Source of the DNA: UBA3102 sp964413055
Lineage (GTDB): Bacteria; Bacillota; Desulfotomaculia; Desulfotomaculales; Pelotomaculaceae
DNA length: 64,000 bases
Assembly (NCBI GenBank): GCA_964413055.1
Contig: CAYPRB010000007.1
Span: 62,001-126,000 of the forward strand
Reading direction: 5' to 3'
Below, piece by piece: positions 18,097 to 26,290 of this stretch (the stretch's first letter is position 1; every line of letters starts with the position of its first letter). A program made the translations under genes and the position numbers. The notes beneath the pieces are model-generated. The model was not told the origin of the DNA. It saw only the letters and a program-made list of their open reading frames with translations, and did not search any database.

Positions 18097-19905
18097 TTAC
18101 TTTTCGCTCACGTTCAAAACCGCCATAAAAGCTTCCTGCGGTATTTCCACGTTCCCCACCTGTTTCATTCTTTTCTTGCCTTCCTTTTGTTTTTCCAAAA
18201 GTTTGCGCTTGCGGGTCACGTCACCGCCGTAACACTTGGCCAACACATCCTTGCGCACGGCGCGCACCGTTTCCCGGGCTATAATCTTGTTGCCCACCGC
18301 CGCCTGGATCGGGATTTCAAACATATGGCGGGGAATTAAGCCCCTGAGTTTTTCCACCAGCTGGCGCCCCCGGTGGTAGGCTTTGTCCAGGTGGATAATT
18401 ACGGAAAGCGCGTCCAGCACTTCGCCGGCAATCATCACATCCAGCTTGACCAGTTTGGCCTGCCGGTACCCGGCAAGCTCGTAGTCAAGCGAGGCGTAAC
18501 CCTTGGTACGGGACTTCAACTGGTCAAAAAAGTCATAAATAATTTCACTCAGGGGCATGTCGTAGTTCAACATCACCCGTTTCACGCTCATATACTCCAT
18601 ATGGGTAAAAACACCGCGCCGGTCCTGGCACAATTCCATCACCGGCCCGACATATTCCTTGGGCACCATGAACGTGGCTTTGACGTACGGTTCTTCAATG
18701 TACTCGATCTTGCCCGCCGGGGGCATGGCGCTGGGATTTTCTATTTCCATTATTTCACCGGCGGTGGTCATAACGTGGTAAACCACGTTGGGCGCCGTGG
18801 TAATCAAAGATAAGCCATATTCCCGTTCCAGCCGCTCCTGAATAATTTCCATATGCAAGAGCCCCAGAAAACCGCACCGGAAACCAAACCCCAGGGCCTC
18901 CGAGGTTTCGGGTTCGTCAATCAGGGAAGCGTCATTCAGCTTGAGTTTGGCCAGGGCTTCTTTCAGATCCTCATACCCCGCGGTTTCCACGGGATAAAGG
19001 CCGCAGTAAACCATCGGCGTGGCCCGGCGGTAACCCGGCAGCGGTTCGGAAGCGGGATTACGGAAACCGGTAACGGTGTCACCAACCCGGCAGTCTTTGA
19101 CATTCTTAATACTGGCCGCAATAAAACCCACTTCACCGGTACGCAGTTCCCCGACGGAAGTAAGCGCGGGCCTGAATACCCCCACTTCGTTAACCTCAAA
19201 TTGCTTGCCGGCGGCCAGCATTTTAATCTGCATACCGCCTGATACACTTCCGTCCACCACGCGGATATAGGCGATCGCCCCCTTGTAAGGGTCGTAATGA
19301 GAATCAAAAATCAGCGCCCGCAAAGGCACTTCGGCCTGCCCGCCGGGCGGGGGCACCATGGTCACAATCCGCTCCAGGATCTCTTCGATCCCGGTTCCCT
19401 CCTTGGCCGAAGTTAGAACCGCCCCGGACGCGTCCAGGCCGATGACGTCTTCGAGTTCTTTTTTGACCGTTTCCGGCTCCGCGCTGGGCAGGTCTATTTT
19501 ATTGATCACCGGTATGATTTCCAGGTTGTGCTCCAGTGCCAGATAAACATTGGCCAGCGTCTGGGCCTCGATGCCCTGGACCGCGTCCACTACCAGCAGC
19601 GCCCCCTCACAGGCGGCCAGGCTGCGCGACACCTCGTAAGAAAAATCTACGTGCCCGGGTGTATCGATCAGGTTCAACTGGTAATCCTGCCCGTCCCGCG
19701 CGCGGTAGTTCAGGCGTACGGCCTGCATTTTAATGGTAATGCCGCGCTCACGCTCCAGATCCATCCGGTCCAGCACCTGTTCGCTCATCTCCCGCCTGCT
19801 CAAAGCACCGGTATATTCCAGAAACCTGTCGGCCAGGGTGGACTTACCGTGGTCGATATGGGCAATGATACAAAAATTACGAATTCTGTTCTTGTCCCAC
19901 TTCAT
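18097..19905 (-). CDS. lepA: Elongation factor 4 (LepA)
   Basis: Ribosome-bound GTPase of 602 aa. G1 is AHIDHGKST (15-23), and DTPGHVDF and NKIDLP give the other G motifs. The C-terminal domain ends near YGGDVTRKRKLLEKQKEGKKRMK, unique to LepA. Start ATG 19905 has AAAGGAGG 11 nt upstream; the in-frame GTG at 19938 lies before that ribosome site and is rejected. It is 14 nt upstream of hemW in the same transcript. Confidence 0.96.
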   Translation of the reverse strand: MKWDKNRIRNFCIIAHIDHGKSTLADRFLEYTGALSRREMSEQVLDRMDLERERGITIKMQAVRLNYRARDGQDYQLNLIDTPGHVDFSYEVSRSLAACEGALLVVDAVQGIEAQTLANVYLALEHNLEIIPVINKIDLPSAEPETVKKELEDVIGLDASGAVLTSAKEGTGIEEILERIVTMVPPPGGQAEVPLRALIFDSHYDPYKGAIAYIRVVDGSVSGGMQIKMLAAGKQFEVNEVGVFRPALTSVGELRTGEVGFIAASIKNVKDCRVGDTVTGFRNPASEPLPGYRRATPMVYCGLYPVETAGYEDLKEALAKLKLNDASLIDEPETSEALGFGFRCGFLGLLHMEIIQERLEREYGLSLITTAPNVVYHVMTTAGEIMEIENPSAMPPAGKIEYIEEPYVKATFMVPKEYVGPVMELCQDRRGVFTHMEYMSVKRVMLNYDMPLSEIIYDFFDQLKSRTKGYASLDYELAGYRQAKLVKLDVMIAGEVLDALSVIIHLDKAYHRGRQLVEKLRGLIPRHMFEIPIQAAVGNKIIARETVRAVRKDVLAKCYGGDVTRKRKLLEKQKEGKKRMKQVGNVEIPQEAFMAVLNVSEK

Positions 19906-19996
19906 TCCGAAGAGGTCCTCCTTTTTTACTACACACAACTATTTAACTATCATATAATATACAACCACTTAATTATAACACCACCTCGAAATGCTA

Positions 19997-20389
19997 TCAA
20001 TTACTTACCGCCCGCCCGGGAAAAACCGTTTCCCTTAAAACAGGCGGCAGCGCTTCATAAACCTGATCATAAATTTTCGGAGGCAGTTTCTTCGCGGCAG
20101 CTGTAATTACCCGCCAGGAATCATTTAAAAACTCACTGCCGTGGGCGGAGGTAAAATAATATACCCGTGCACATATTTCTTTGGTTTTATTTACCGGAAA
20201 TTCTGCCGTAATATTTTCTCCGAGAAATTCCATCCGGTAGATCCCCGGGTCCGTACTTTCGATACTGAAAGCAACCACCGGCCCCGCCGGGCGGATCATA
20301 TGGTTGAATTCAGCAAGTACCAGGGAAACCCCACCGGTAACAATTAAAAAAAACAGTATCAAAGTCATGCTCCATTTAAGCCGGCCCAT
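19997..20389 (-). CDS. Secreted or membrane-anchored hypothetical protein at the yqxA position
   Basis: Not recognised by sequence. 130 aa with an N-terminal hydrophobic segment (about 8-27) that may be an anchor or signal, then a mostly beta-prone external part. ATG 20389 has GGAGAG upstream. It lies between spoIIP and lepA, exactly where B. subtilis has yqxA, a similarly short one-span protein, so it may be the positional equivalent. Homology was not verified. Confidence 0.65.
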   Translation of the reverse strand: MGRLKWSMTLILFFLIVTGGVSLVLAEFNHMIRPAGPVVAFSIESTDPGIYRMEFLGENITAEFPVNKTKEICARVYYFTSAHGSEFLNDSWRVITAAAKKLPPKIYDQVYEALPPVLRETVFPGRAVSN

Positions 20390-20457
20390 AAAAAATCACT
20401 CTCCGTTTATATTATGGAAATAAAACGGGCCGGCTTATACTCAACCGGTTGATTTTT

Positions 20458-21492
20458 TTATGATAACAGCAATCCCGCCAGGGCATCCGCCAGGTACTCC
20501 GCCGAACGCAGCGCTTCTTCGGTAAAATTATTGGTAGTACCCACTTCTACCAGGACGGCTTGAGGATGGAGAAACTGGTTGTACCGGCCGTCTTTCACCC
20601 TGACCCCCAGGCAAAGTCCCGGGTACATTTCGTTAATTTTCCCGGAAAGCTCCACCGCGAAATCATAATTCAGTTCCCAGCCGGGAAAAGAACCCCGTGC
20701 GTCGGACCCTACAACCAGCAGTATAGCCGCGGCTTTCTGCCCGTTTACTTCAACCGTACAATGCTTTCTGTCCTTTTCCGAATCCCGGTGGATGTCGAGC
20801 AAGACTTTGGTTTCCGGATTTGCCGCCAGCAGCTCCCGCGCTGTTTTTTCAGATTCAACGTAAGAAGCACTGTAATCCGCGTCATGAATTCTATCCGAAC
20901 GGGCCACTTTTATCCCGTACTTGTCTTCAAGGGTTTTCTCCACCGCCGCGGCTACCGCGACCACCCCGCCGCGCCCGTCCACCCGGTCCGCGCCGTCATT
21001 CAGGCTGTAAGTCTCCCCGGTATGCGTATTATAAATACATACCAGGGTTTTTCCGGGCACAACAGTAACGGGAACGACTTCGGAACGTACTGCCGGTACC
21101 GTTTCCGTTTCTGCTTCCGGAAATTCCACGGCGGCCCAAAGCGGTATTTGCGACCTTAATACCGGAACGGCGCCGCTCAGGTCCACCCCAACGAAAATCT
21201 CGACCGCATTCCAAAGTTTCCGGTTGATTTGCAAGCCTGCCGTGTCATCTTCGAAACTGCTCCATTCCAGGACCGGCATTGCTTTTTTAAACACTTCCAC
21301 CGGCTCTTTCTGGCAGTAAACAATAATCCGGCCGGGAAAATCTTTTACCGCTGTGCCAAGCAAAGGGTAAACGGAAAAAAGTGATATAAAAAGGAGCCAC
21401 CCCATGATATACACCGTAAATAATATGGGTTTAAAACCGCAGGGGGGGGCGGAAAATATTCGCTTCAAGCGGCAGGCGGTTGCGGGGTGCAA
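20458..21492 (-). CDS. spoIIP: Stage II sporulation protein P
   Basis: SpoIIP is a cell-wall amidase/endopeptidase that works with SpoIID and SpoIIM during engulfment. 344 aa with one N-terminal membrane span (about 22-46) and an external catalytic domain. The metal-binding motifs are YNTHTGETY, LLDIHRDS and LVEVGTTNN. The start is TTG 21492, its GGAGGGG lying in the 3' arm of a large hairpin (21496-21548). The usual upstream neighbour gpr is missing; a small membrane gene stands there instead. Confidence 0.93.
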   Translation of the reverse strand: MHPATACRLKRIFSAPPCGFKPILFTVYIMGWLLFISLFSVYPLLGTAVKDFPGRIIVYCQKEPVEVFKKAMPVLEWSSFEDDTAGLQINRKLWNAVEIFVGVDLSGAVPVLRSQIPLWAAVEFPEAETETVPAVRSEVVPVTVVPGKTLVCIYNTHTGETYSLNDGADRVDGRGGVVAVAAAVEKTLEDKYGIKVARSDRIHDADYSASYVESEKTARELLAANPETKVLLDIHRDSEKDRKHCTVEVNGQKAAAILLVVGSDARGSFPGWELNYDFAVELSGKINEMYPGLCLGVRVKDGRYNQFLHPQAVLVEVGTTNNFTEEALRSAEYLADALAGLLLS

Positions 21493-21495
21493 AAC

Positions 21496-21548
21496 AAACC
21501 CCTCCTTCCGGGCTTATGATTAATTGTTATGCCTGGAAGGAGGGGTTT
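21496..21548 (-). promoter_or_regulatory. Long hairpin that includes the spoIIP ribosome-binding site
   Basis: Inverted repeat with 14 perfect bases (AAACCCCTCCTTCC / GGAAGGAGGGGTTT) plus 4 inner pairs (one G-T) and a 17-nt loop. On the minus strand the downstream arm contains the GGAGGGG used by spoIIP and is followed by TTTGTTTT. It can act as a terminator for the upstream membrane gene and hide the spoIIP ribosome site in read-through RNA. Confidence 0.7.
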
Positions 21549-21561
21549 ATGAGGGTTGCCG

Positions 21562-21903
21562 TTAACGCAAGACGGTCGGTACAAAAGCATCAATTATTCC
21601 TATAATAAAAGCTGAAATCAAGGCACCGACGATGCTCACGCTAAGCAGGCCGGGAATGATAAACTGGGCCACGTAAATAACCACCGCCGCGGTAATAAAA
21701 CCAACCAATCCCCTGCTCTGGGGGGATATCCGTTCCCCCAGAAGGGCCTCGGCAGCATAGCCCAACACGGCAATTACGACTGCGGCAATCAAGGCCCCGG
21801 TGATGCCCCCTTGCAACACAAATCCGGGTGCGAGCCAACTGGCCACGATTAAAACCAGCGCGGAAACCACAAATCTAATTGCCAGTCCAAGCCACTGCAT
21901 CAT
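21562..21903 (-). CDS. Phage-holin-family IV-like small membrane protein
   Basis: 113 residues with four hydrophobic segments and short Gly-rich turns (VLQGGITGALIAAVV; ISPQSRGLVGFITAAVV). This matches the 'phage holin family protein' (superfamily IV, YvlD-like) often found in Firmicutes chromosomes; no lysis role is implied. Start ATG 21903 has GGAGGTGA 8 nt upstream; the longer frame to 21951 has no ribosome site. It occupies the place of gpr between rpsT and spoIIP. Confidence 0.75.
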   Translation of the reverse strand: MMQWLGLAIRFVVSALVLIVASWLAPGFVLQGGITGALIAAVVIAVLGYAAEALLGERISPQSRGLVGFITAAVVIYVAQFIIPGLLSVSIVGALISAFIIGIIDAFVPTVLR

Positions 21904-21977
21904 GGTATAAATCACCTCCCGTCTCCTTAAACTAGCAATAGCTTTGACCAAATCAAAAAACTATATACCAGCGGCAC

Positions 21978-22006
21978 TTGCTTTTTTTCTCTGACCATGG
22001 TAAAAT
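21978..22006 (+). promoter_or_regulatory. Promoter of rpsT, enclosed by a 9-bp inverted repeat
   Basis: TTGCTT (21978-21983), 17 nt, TAAAAT (22001-22006). The repeat CCAGCGGCA (21968-21976) / TGCCGCTGG (22010-22018) brackets the promoter. Confidence 0.65.
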
Positions 22007-22032
22007 TGTTGCCGCTGGGGAGGTGAATAAGA

Positions 22033-22299
22033 ATGGCGAATATCAAGTCTGCAGTAAAGCGAGTAGAACTCACCCGCAAACGGACATTGCGCAATAAGCA
22101 AATCAAGTCTTCTTTAAAGACCACCATCAAGAAATTCGAAGTGGCCTTGGAAACCGCCGGTAAGGAAGAAGCCGGTTTAAAATTCCGTAACGCCGTAAAA
22201 GTTATTGACAAGGCGGTAACGAAAGGCGTTTTACATAAAAGAACCGCGGCACGTAAAAAATCCCGCCTGGCCGGAAGACTTAACCAGAAAACCGGGTAG
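22033..22299 (+). CDS. rpsT: 30S ribosomal protein S20
   Basis: 88-residue basic protein with the S20 signature MANIKSAVKRVELTRKRTLR and the terminal HKRTAARKKSRLAGRLN. It binds 16S rRNA early in 30S assembly. ATG 22033 has GGGGAGGTGA upstream. It is divergent from the small membrane gene and convergent with holA, with a terminator between. Confidence 0.97.
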   Translation: MANIKSAVKRVELTRKRTLRNKQIKSSLKTTIKKFEVALETAGKEEAGLKFRNAVKVIDKAVTKGVLHKRTAARKKSRLAGRLNQKTG

Positions 22300-22333
22300 C
22301 TCTCAAAAGCTCATTAATTAAAAGAACCAAAAG

Positions 22334-22358
22334 ACCACCCTTAAAAACCGGGTGGTTT
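22334..22358. terminator. Terminator between rpsT and holA
   Basis: Stem ACCACCC / GGGTGGT with a 9-nt loop. T-rich sequence follows on the plus strand (TTTATAATTTT). It may serve both converging genes. Confidence 0.75.
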
Positions 22359-22384
22359 ATAATTTTACGGCCTGACCTTTACGG

Positions 22385-23434
22385 TTAAACCGATAACAAA
22401 AATGTTTCCACCGCCGGGTAGAATTCCTGCCGGCCGGTTTTTACCGCCAGGTCAAGTTCCGAAAGGGCCTGGACCGCGTTTACCAGGGCAGCTTGGTCGA
22501 AATTCTGGCACTGCAGCGCTATTTTCTTATAAATATACGGGTGTATTTTCAAACGCGCGGTTATTTCCCCCGCCGTTAAGCCCCGTCCCAAAAGGTCGTT
22601 AACCTGCAGCAGAAGACGAAACTGTCTTGACAACAGCGCAAGAATCCTGGGCGCGGGTTCCCGCGCCGCCAGCAAATCTTTGATCCCTTCCAGGGCTTCC
22701 CCGTAACGCCGGTTCCCTACCGCATCCACCACGGCAAAAATATTTTCTTCCGGTCTCGTGGAACAGACGGCACGCACATCCGCCACGGCGATTATTTGCT
22801 GTCCGGCCGTGTAATTAAGGACTTTTTCCATCTCCGCGACCAGTCTTTGCAAGTGCGGCCCGGCGGCGTCAAGCAGTGCTTCGGCTGCTCCCGCGTCAAA
22901 TCTCCGGCCTGCAACCCCGGCCTTTTGCCCCAGCCAGCGCACCGCTTCACCCCGGCCCAGACGGTTAAATTCCAACACCCGGCCGTTTTTCTTGATTGCC
23001 TGAAAAAGCCGCCGCCGTTTATCCACCGGTTTGTCAGTGGTGAAGATCAGACAGGTCGAGGTAAGCGGATTATTGATATATTCCAACAGGAGCGCTTCAC
23101 CGGCTGGAACTTGTTTCCTCCCTTTCTTTTCGGCAGTTTCACCCGCCGGCCGTTTTGACGGCTTGAAAAATGCCGGTCTCCTGACCACCACCAGGCGCTT
23201 ACCGGCGGCAAAAGGATACATTTCCGCCCTGGCCGCGACATAGGCCGGTTCTGCGTCCTCCCCGTCGATGAGGTCATAATTTAAGTCCGCGGCATTTTCT
23301 CCGTCTGAAACGAAATGCTGTCTAAACCTGAATACCGCCTGCTCCTGCAGGTAAGTTTCCTCCCCGTAAAAAAGATATACCGGGGCAACCACCCCCCGCT
23401 TCAGGCTGTTCATTAACTCTACAAAATGATTCAT
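22385..23434 (-). CDS. holA: DNA polymerase III, delta subunit
   Basis: HolA opens the beta clamp as part of the clamp loader. The 349 aa have the expected N-terminal APVYLFYGEETYL motif, a degenerate AAA+ core (STCLIFTTDKPVDKRRRLF) and a helical C-terminal collar domain. Start ATG 23434 has GGGGG upstream. It lies next to rpsT, as in B. subtilis (yqeN-rpsT). Confidence 0.93.
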   Translation of the reverse strand: MNHFVELMNSLKRGVVAPVYLFYGEETYLQEQAVFRFRQHFVSDGENAADLNYDLIDGEDAEPAYVAARAEMYPFAAGKRLVVVRRPAFFKPSKRPAGETAEKKGRKQVPAGEALLLEYINNPLTSTCLIFTTDKPVDKRRRLFQAIKKNGRVLEFNRLGRGEAVRWLGQKAGVAGRRFDAGAAEALLDAAGPHLQRLVAEMEKVLNYTAGQQIIAVADVRAVCSTRPEENIFAVVDAVGNRRYGEALEGIKDLLAAREPAPRILALLSRQFRLLLQVNDLLGRGLTAGEITARLKIHPYIYKKIALQCQNFDQAALVNAVQALSELDLAVKTGRQEFYPAVETFLLSV

Positions 23435-23509
23435 ATGCGCCGGCCCCCAAAACCCTGTTGCTTGTTAAATCCATATTTTTCCCGTTAAACTAAACGTTCC
23501 ATCGGCCTT

Positions 23510-23815
23510 TTAGCCGCCGAGTTTGGATTCCACTGCCGACACTTTACCGTCCATGGTCAGCTTTTTATCCCGCCGGTCATCGATGCGAACAGTGGTAACC
23601 ACCCTGGCGCAACCCCCGGCAAAAGGCTGTTCGTGCATCTGCCGGACTACTTCCAGCACCCGGTCCAATTCCCCCTCAATAATAGTTCCCATCGGGGTCA
23701 ACTGGTAGGTAACCCCTGCGGCCTGTTTCAAAACTGTCACGCACCCGGCCACGTACTCACTGAGACCGGCAGAAGGCGTCCCCACCGGTACCACGGATAC
23801 TTCCACCACCGCCAT
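23510..23815 (-). CDS. MTH1187-family thiamine-binding protein (DUF77)
   Basis: 101 aa. The sequence MAVVEVSVVPVGTPSAGLSEYVA and the later YQLTPMGTIIEGELDRVLEVV match the MTH1187/YkoF-like ferredoxin-fold family, whose members bind thiamine-like ligands. ATG 23815 has AGAGGTGG 6 nt upstream; the longer frame to 23875 is not supported. It lies between divergent pcm and holA, so it gives no operon clue. Confidence 0.85.
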   Translation of the reverse strand: MAVVEVSVVPVGTPSAGLSEYVAGCVTVLKQAAGVTYQLTPMGTIIEGELDRVLEVVRQMHEQPFAGGCARVVTTVRIDDRRDKKLTMDGKVSAVESKLGG

Positions 23816-23991
23816 TATACGCCACCTCTTTCCTGCTTTTGCTTTCATTATATTAAAACAGGGATTCCTTGACAACCGGACCGGTGCTGTCAGAGAAACA
23901 AGCCTCTGTATTCCGGCAACAATTTTAATTTGTATGAATATTATGGTAACATATATTTGCCAGGACTTCTAAAGACAAAGGAAGATTTTAA

Positions 23992-24669
23992 ATGAATCAT
24001 TTTAATCATGAAAACCTTACCTCCGATGACCGTGTCGCGGAACGAAAACAAATGGTCGAAAAACAGCTTATATCCCGGGGCATCAAAAATGAAACCGTGC
24101 TAAAAAGCATGCTCGAGGTGCCGCGCCACCTGTTCGTACCCGGCCGGGTCCGGGCGTTTGCCTATCAGGACGGGCCGCTGCACATCGGGGAAGGACAGAC
24201 CATCAGCCAGCCTTACATCGTAGCCCTGATGGCGGAATTGCTGGCACCGGCTCCGGCAGACCGGGTCCTGGAAATCGGAACCGGTTCCGGTTACGCCGCG
24301 GCGGTTTTGTCCCGCATGGCCGCAAAGGTTTATACCGTTGAACGGCTGGCAAAACTGGCAAAAAAAGCACAGGCCCGCTTCCGGACCCTCAAATACGACA
24401 ACATCGAGGTCCGTGTCGGGGACGGAACCCGGGGCTGGCCCGGGAAAGCACCGTTCGACGGGATTATGGTATCGGCAGGGGCCCCCGTAATACCCCGGGC
24501 TTTACGCGAGCAATTGCAACCGGGCGGACGCCTGGTAATTCCCGTGGGGGATAAGAACCACCAGGAACTGCTCCTGGTGCGGCACAAACCGGAAGGCGGG
24601 TTTACCGAGGAAATTACGGACTTGGTTTGCTTTGTGCCGCTTATCGGCCGGGAAGGCTGGGAAGGCTAG
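23992..24669 (+). CDS. pcm: Protein-L-isoaspartate O-methyltransferase
   Basis: 225-residue SAM-dependent enzyme that starts repair of isoaspartyl residues in aged proteins. Family motifs are VPRHLFVPG, YQDGPLHIGEGQTISQPYIV and the SAM loop VLEIGTGSGYAAAVLSRM. ATG 23992 has AAAGGAAG upstream. It is a single gene, ending one base before the convergent FetB-like gene. The product acts in the cytoplasm. Confidence 0.94.
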   Translation: MNHFNHENLTSDDRVAERKQMVEKQLISRGIKNETVLKSMLEVPRHLFVPGRVRAFAYQDGPLHIGEGQTISQPYIVALMAELLAPAPADRVLEIGTGSGYAAAVLSRMAAKVYTVERLAKLAKKAQARFRTLKYDNIEVRVGDGTRGWPGKAPFDGIMVSAGAPVIPRALREQLQPGGRLVIPVGDKNHQELLLVRHKPEGGFTEEITDLVCFVPLIGREGWEG

Positions 24670-24670
24670 T

Positions 24671-25471
24671 TTATTTTCTGCTCTGCCGCACAAACGGCTG
24701 CAGGGCGCCGTCCCGGTCAAACAATTTCCGGTAAGAAAAACCTACCATAATCAGGCAGCCCGTGGCCACCGCGGCGGTAATCATCAGCATGACCACAATT
24801 TGATACCTGACGGCGTCCCGCGGGTCGGCACCGCCCAGGATCTGGCCGGTCATCATACCAGGCAGGCTGACCAACCCGACGACCATCAAAGAGTTGATCG
24901 TCGGAGTCATACCGGCCCTGAGCGCTTCCCGCACCGTAGAATGAGCCGCCTCCCAGGGTGTCGCGCCAAAAGTCAACCGGGCCTCTATTTCCGCCGCGCG
25001 CGACCTGACTTCACTGTAAAGCCGGTCCAGGGAAAGAGCAATCCCGTTCATGGTATTGCCGAGAATCATGCCGAAAATAGGTATGACTATCCTGGCCTCA
25101 TACCAGGGGTCCGGCGTAATAATCAAACCGGTAACAATGGAACCGGCCAGGTAAGTACTGGCCAAAAGAGATAAAAACGCCAACGCGGTAGGATAATCGG
25201 GAACATTGGGGGTTCTTTTAACGGCGGTTTTTGCCGCAACATAACACATCAGGGTAATAACCGCCAAGACCAGCCAAAAGTTGTTGATTTTAAATATATA
25301 AACCAGCGCGTAACCTACCAGGGTCAACTGAACAAAAGTGCGCACGGTGCCCCAAACCAGCGCCCTCAACAGGCCCAGTCTCAAAAAAGCGGATATCCCG
25401 CCCGCAATCAGGACCAGCAATACCGTAAATGCCAGCTGCAAATTTGAAATTGGAATCACCGCGGTATCCAC
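24671..25471 (-). CDS. fetB: FetB/YbbM-like ABC exporter permease
   Basis: 266-residue membrane protein of the UPF0014/FetB family with about seven spans. The family motif PIFGMILGNTMNGIALSLDRL is visible apart from one end residue (key residues GMILGN...N..AL...R), followed by ARLTFGATPWEAAHSTVREALRAGM read in part. With its ATPase, FetAB exports iron in E. coli; the substrate here is unknown. The start is GTG 25471 with GGGGGG 7 nt upstream; an earlier in-frame TTG overlaps fetA. It is paired with fetA directly upstream. Confidence 0.85.
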   Translation of the reverse strand: MDTAVIPISNLQLAFTVLLVLIAGGISAFLRLGLLRALVWGTVRTFVQLTLVGYALVYIFKINNFWLVLAVITLMCYVAAKTAVKRTPNVPDYPTALAFLSLLASTYLAGSIVTGLIITPDPWYEARIVIPIFGMILGNTMNGIALSLDRLYSEVRSRAAEIEARLTFGATPWEAAHSTVREALRAGMTPTINSLMVVGLVSLPGMMTGQILGGADPRDAVRYQIVVMLMITAAVATGCLIMVGFSYRKLFDRDGALQPFVRQSRK

Positions 25472-25500
25472 TGCTAATCCCCCCTCTTGCACCGGGATTT

Positions 25501-26145
25501 TCAAACGGTAATATCCAGAAATGAAAACCTTTCCAGGTACTTATGGTCGCCATCGTGAGAGACAAGCACGGCAACACGGCCGGAAGATTTTAACCAGCCG
25601 GTCAGCACCCGGTAAAAAGCCTCCCGGGACTTCCCGTCCAGGGGAGCGGCCGGTTCATCCAGCAGTAAAACACTCGGCCCGACAAGCAGTGCCCGGGCAA
25701 AAACCAGCCGGGCCGCCTCGCCGCCAGACAATGTCCGCGCATCCTGCTGCATAAATCCGGGAGTGGAAAGCATTAATCCTTCCAAATAAGCCTTTGCCTG
25801 TTCGCGGTCAAAACACTTTTTTTCTCTAAGTACGCGCGATTCGAAAGGCACGGCCAGGTTGTCCGCCACGGAACCGTCAAAAATAACGGGCTTCTGGGCC
25901 ATATAATGCACCTCGGACCGCCACTCCGTGCCCGGTATTTCCCGCCAACTCCGTCCTTTCAGCAAAACCTCCCCGCTGATGCAAGTCTGCAACCGGGCCA
26001 GGATCCGGAGCAGGGTGGATTTCCCGGCGCCGGAAGGCCCGCGCACCACCAGCACCGCGCCGCCGTCCACGGACCCGGATACCGTAACCTCCCTGATCCG
26101 GTCCGTGCCCAGGGTATAGCTCAGGTGAACAAAATTAAAGAGCAC
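25501..26145 (-). CDS. fetA: FetA/YbbL-like ABC ATP-binding protein
   Basis: 214-residue ABC ATPase. It has Walker A GPSGAGKST, signature TLSGGEAARL, Walker B VLLLDEPAAPLD and an H-loop in VLVSHD. It is paired with the FetB-like permease 30 nt downstream and should power export. The start is GTG 26145 with AAGGAGAGGGG upstream; TTG at 26175 has no ribosome site. Short for an ABC ATPase, as usual for FetA. Confidence 0.85.
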   Translation of the reverse strand: MLFNFVHLSYTLGTDRIREVTVSGSVDGGAVLVVRGPSGAGKSTLLRILARLQTCISGEVLLKGRSWREIPGTEWRSEVHYMAQKPVIFDGSVADNLAVPFESRVLREKKCFDREQAKAYLEGLMLSTPGFMQQDARTLSGGEAARLVFARALLVGPSVLLLDEPAAPLDGKSREAFYRVLTGWLKSSGRVAVLVSHDGDHKYLERFSFLDITV

Positions 26146-26218
26146 TCCCGATCCCCTCTCCTTCCGCTGCTTCAATTATAACATCCGTACCCGTTTTTAT
26201 TCCACAAACAAACCCCTA

Positions 26219-26257
26219 TTTACAACCGGCCGCTAAACTGATATCATAATAATATCA
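26219..26257 (+). promoter_or_regulatory. Promoter and palindromic operator of the SPFH/Arc-like pair
   Basis: TTTACA (26219-26224), 17 nt, TATCAT (26242-26247). A palindrome TGATAT-N7-ATATCA (26239-26257) covers the -10 region, a natural site for autoregulation by the ribbon-helix-helix protein encoded downstream. Confidence 0.6.
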
Positions 26258-26290
26258 ATATGAAATTAAAGCAGGTGGGAGGCAGGCCGG

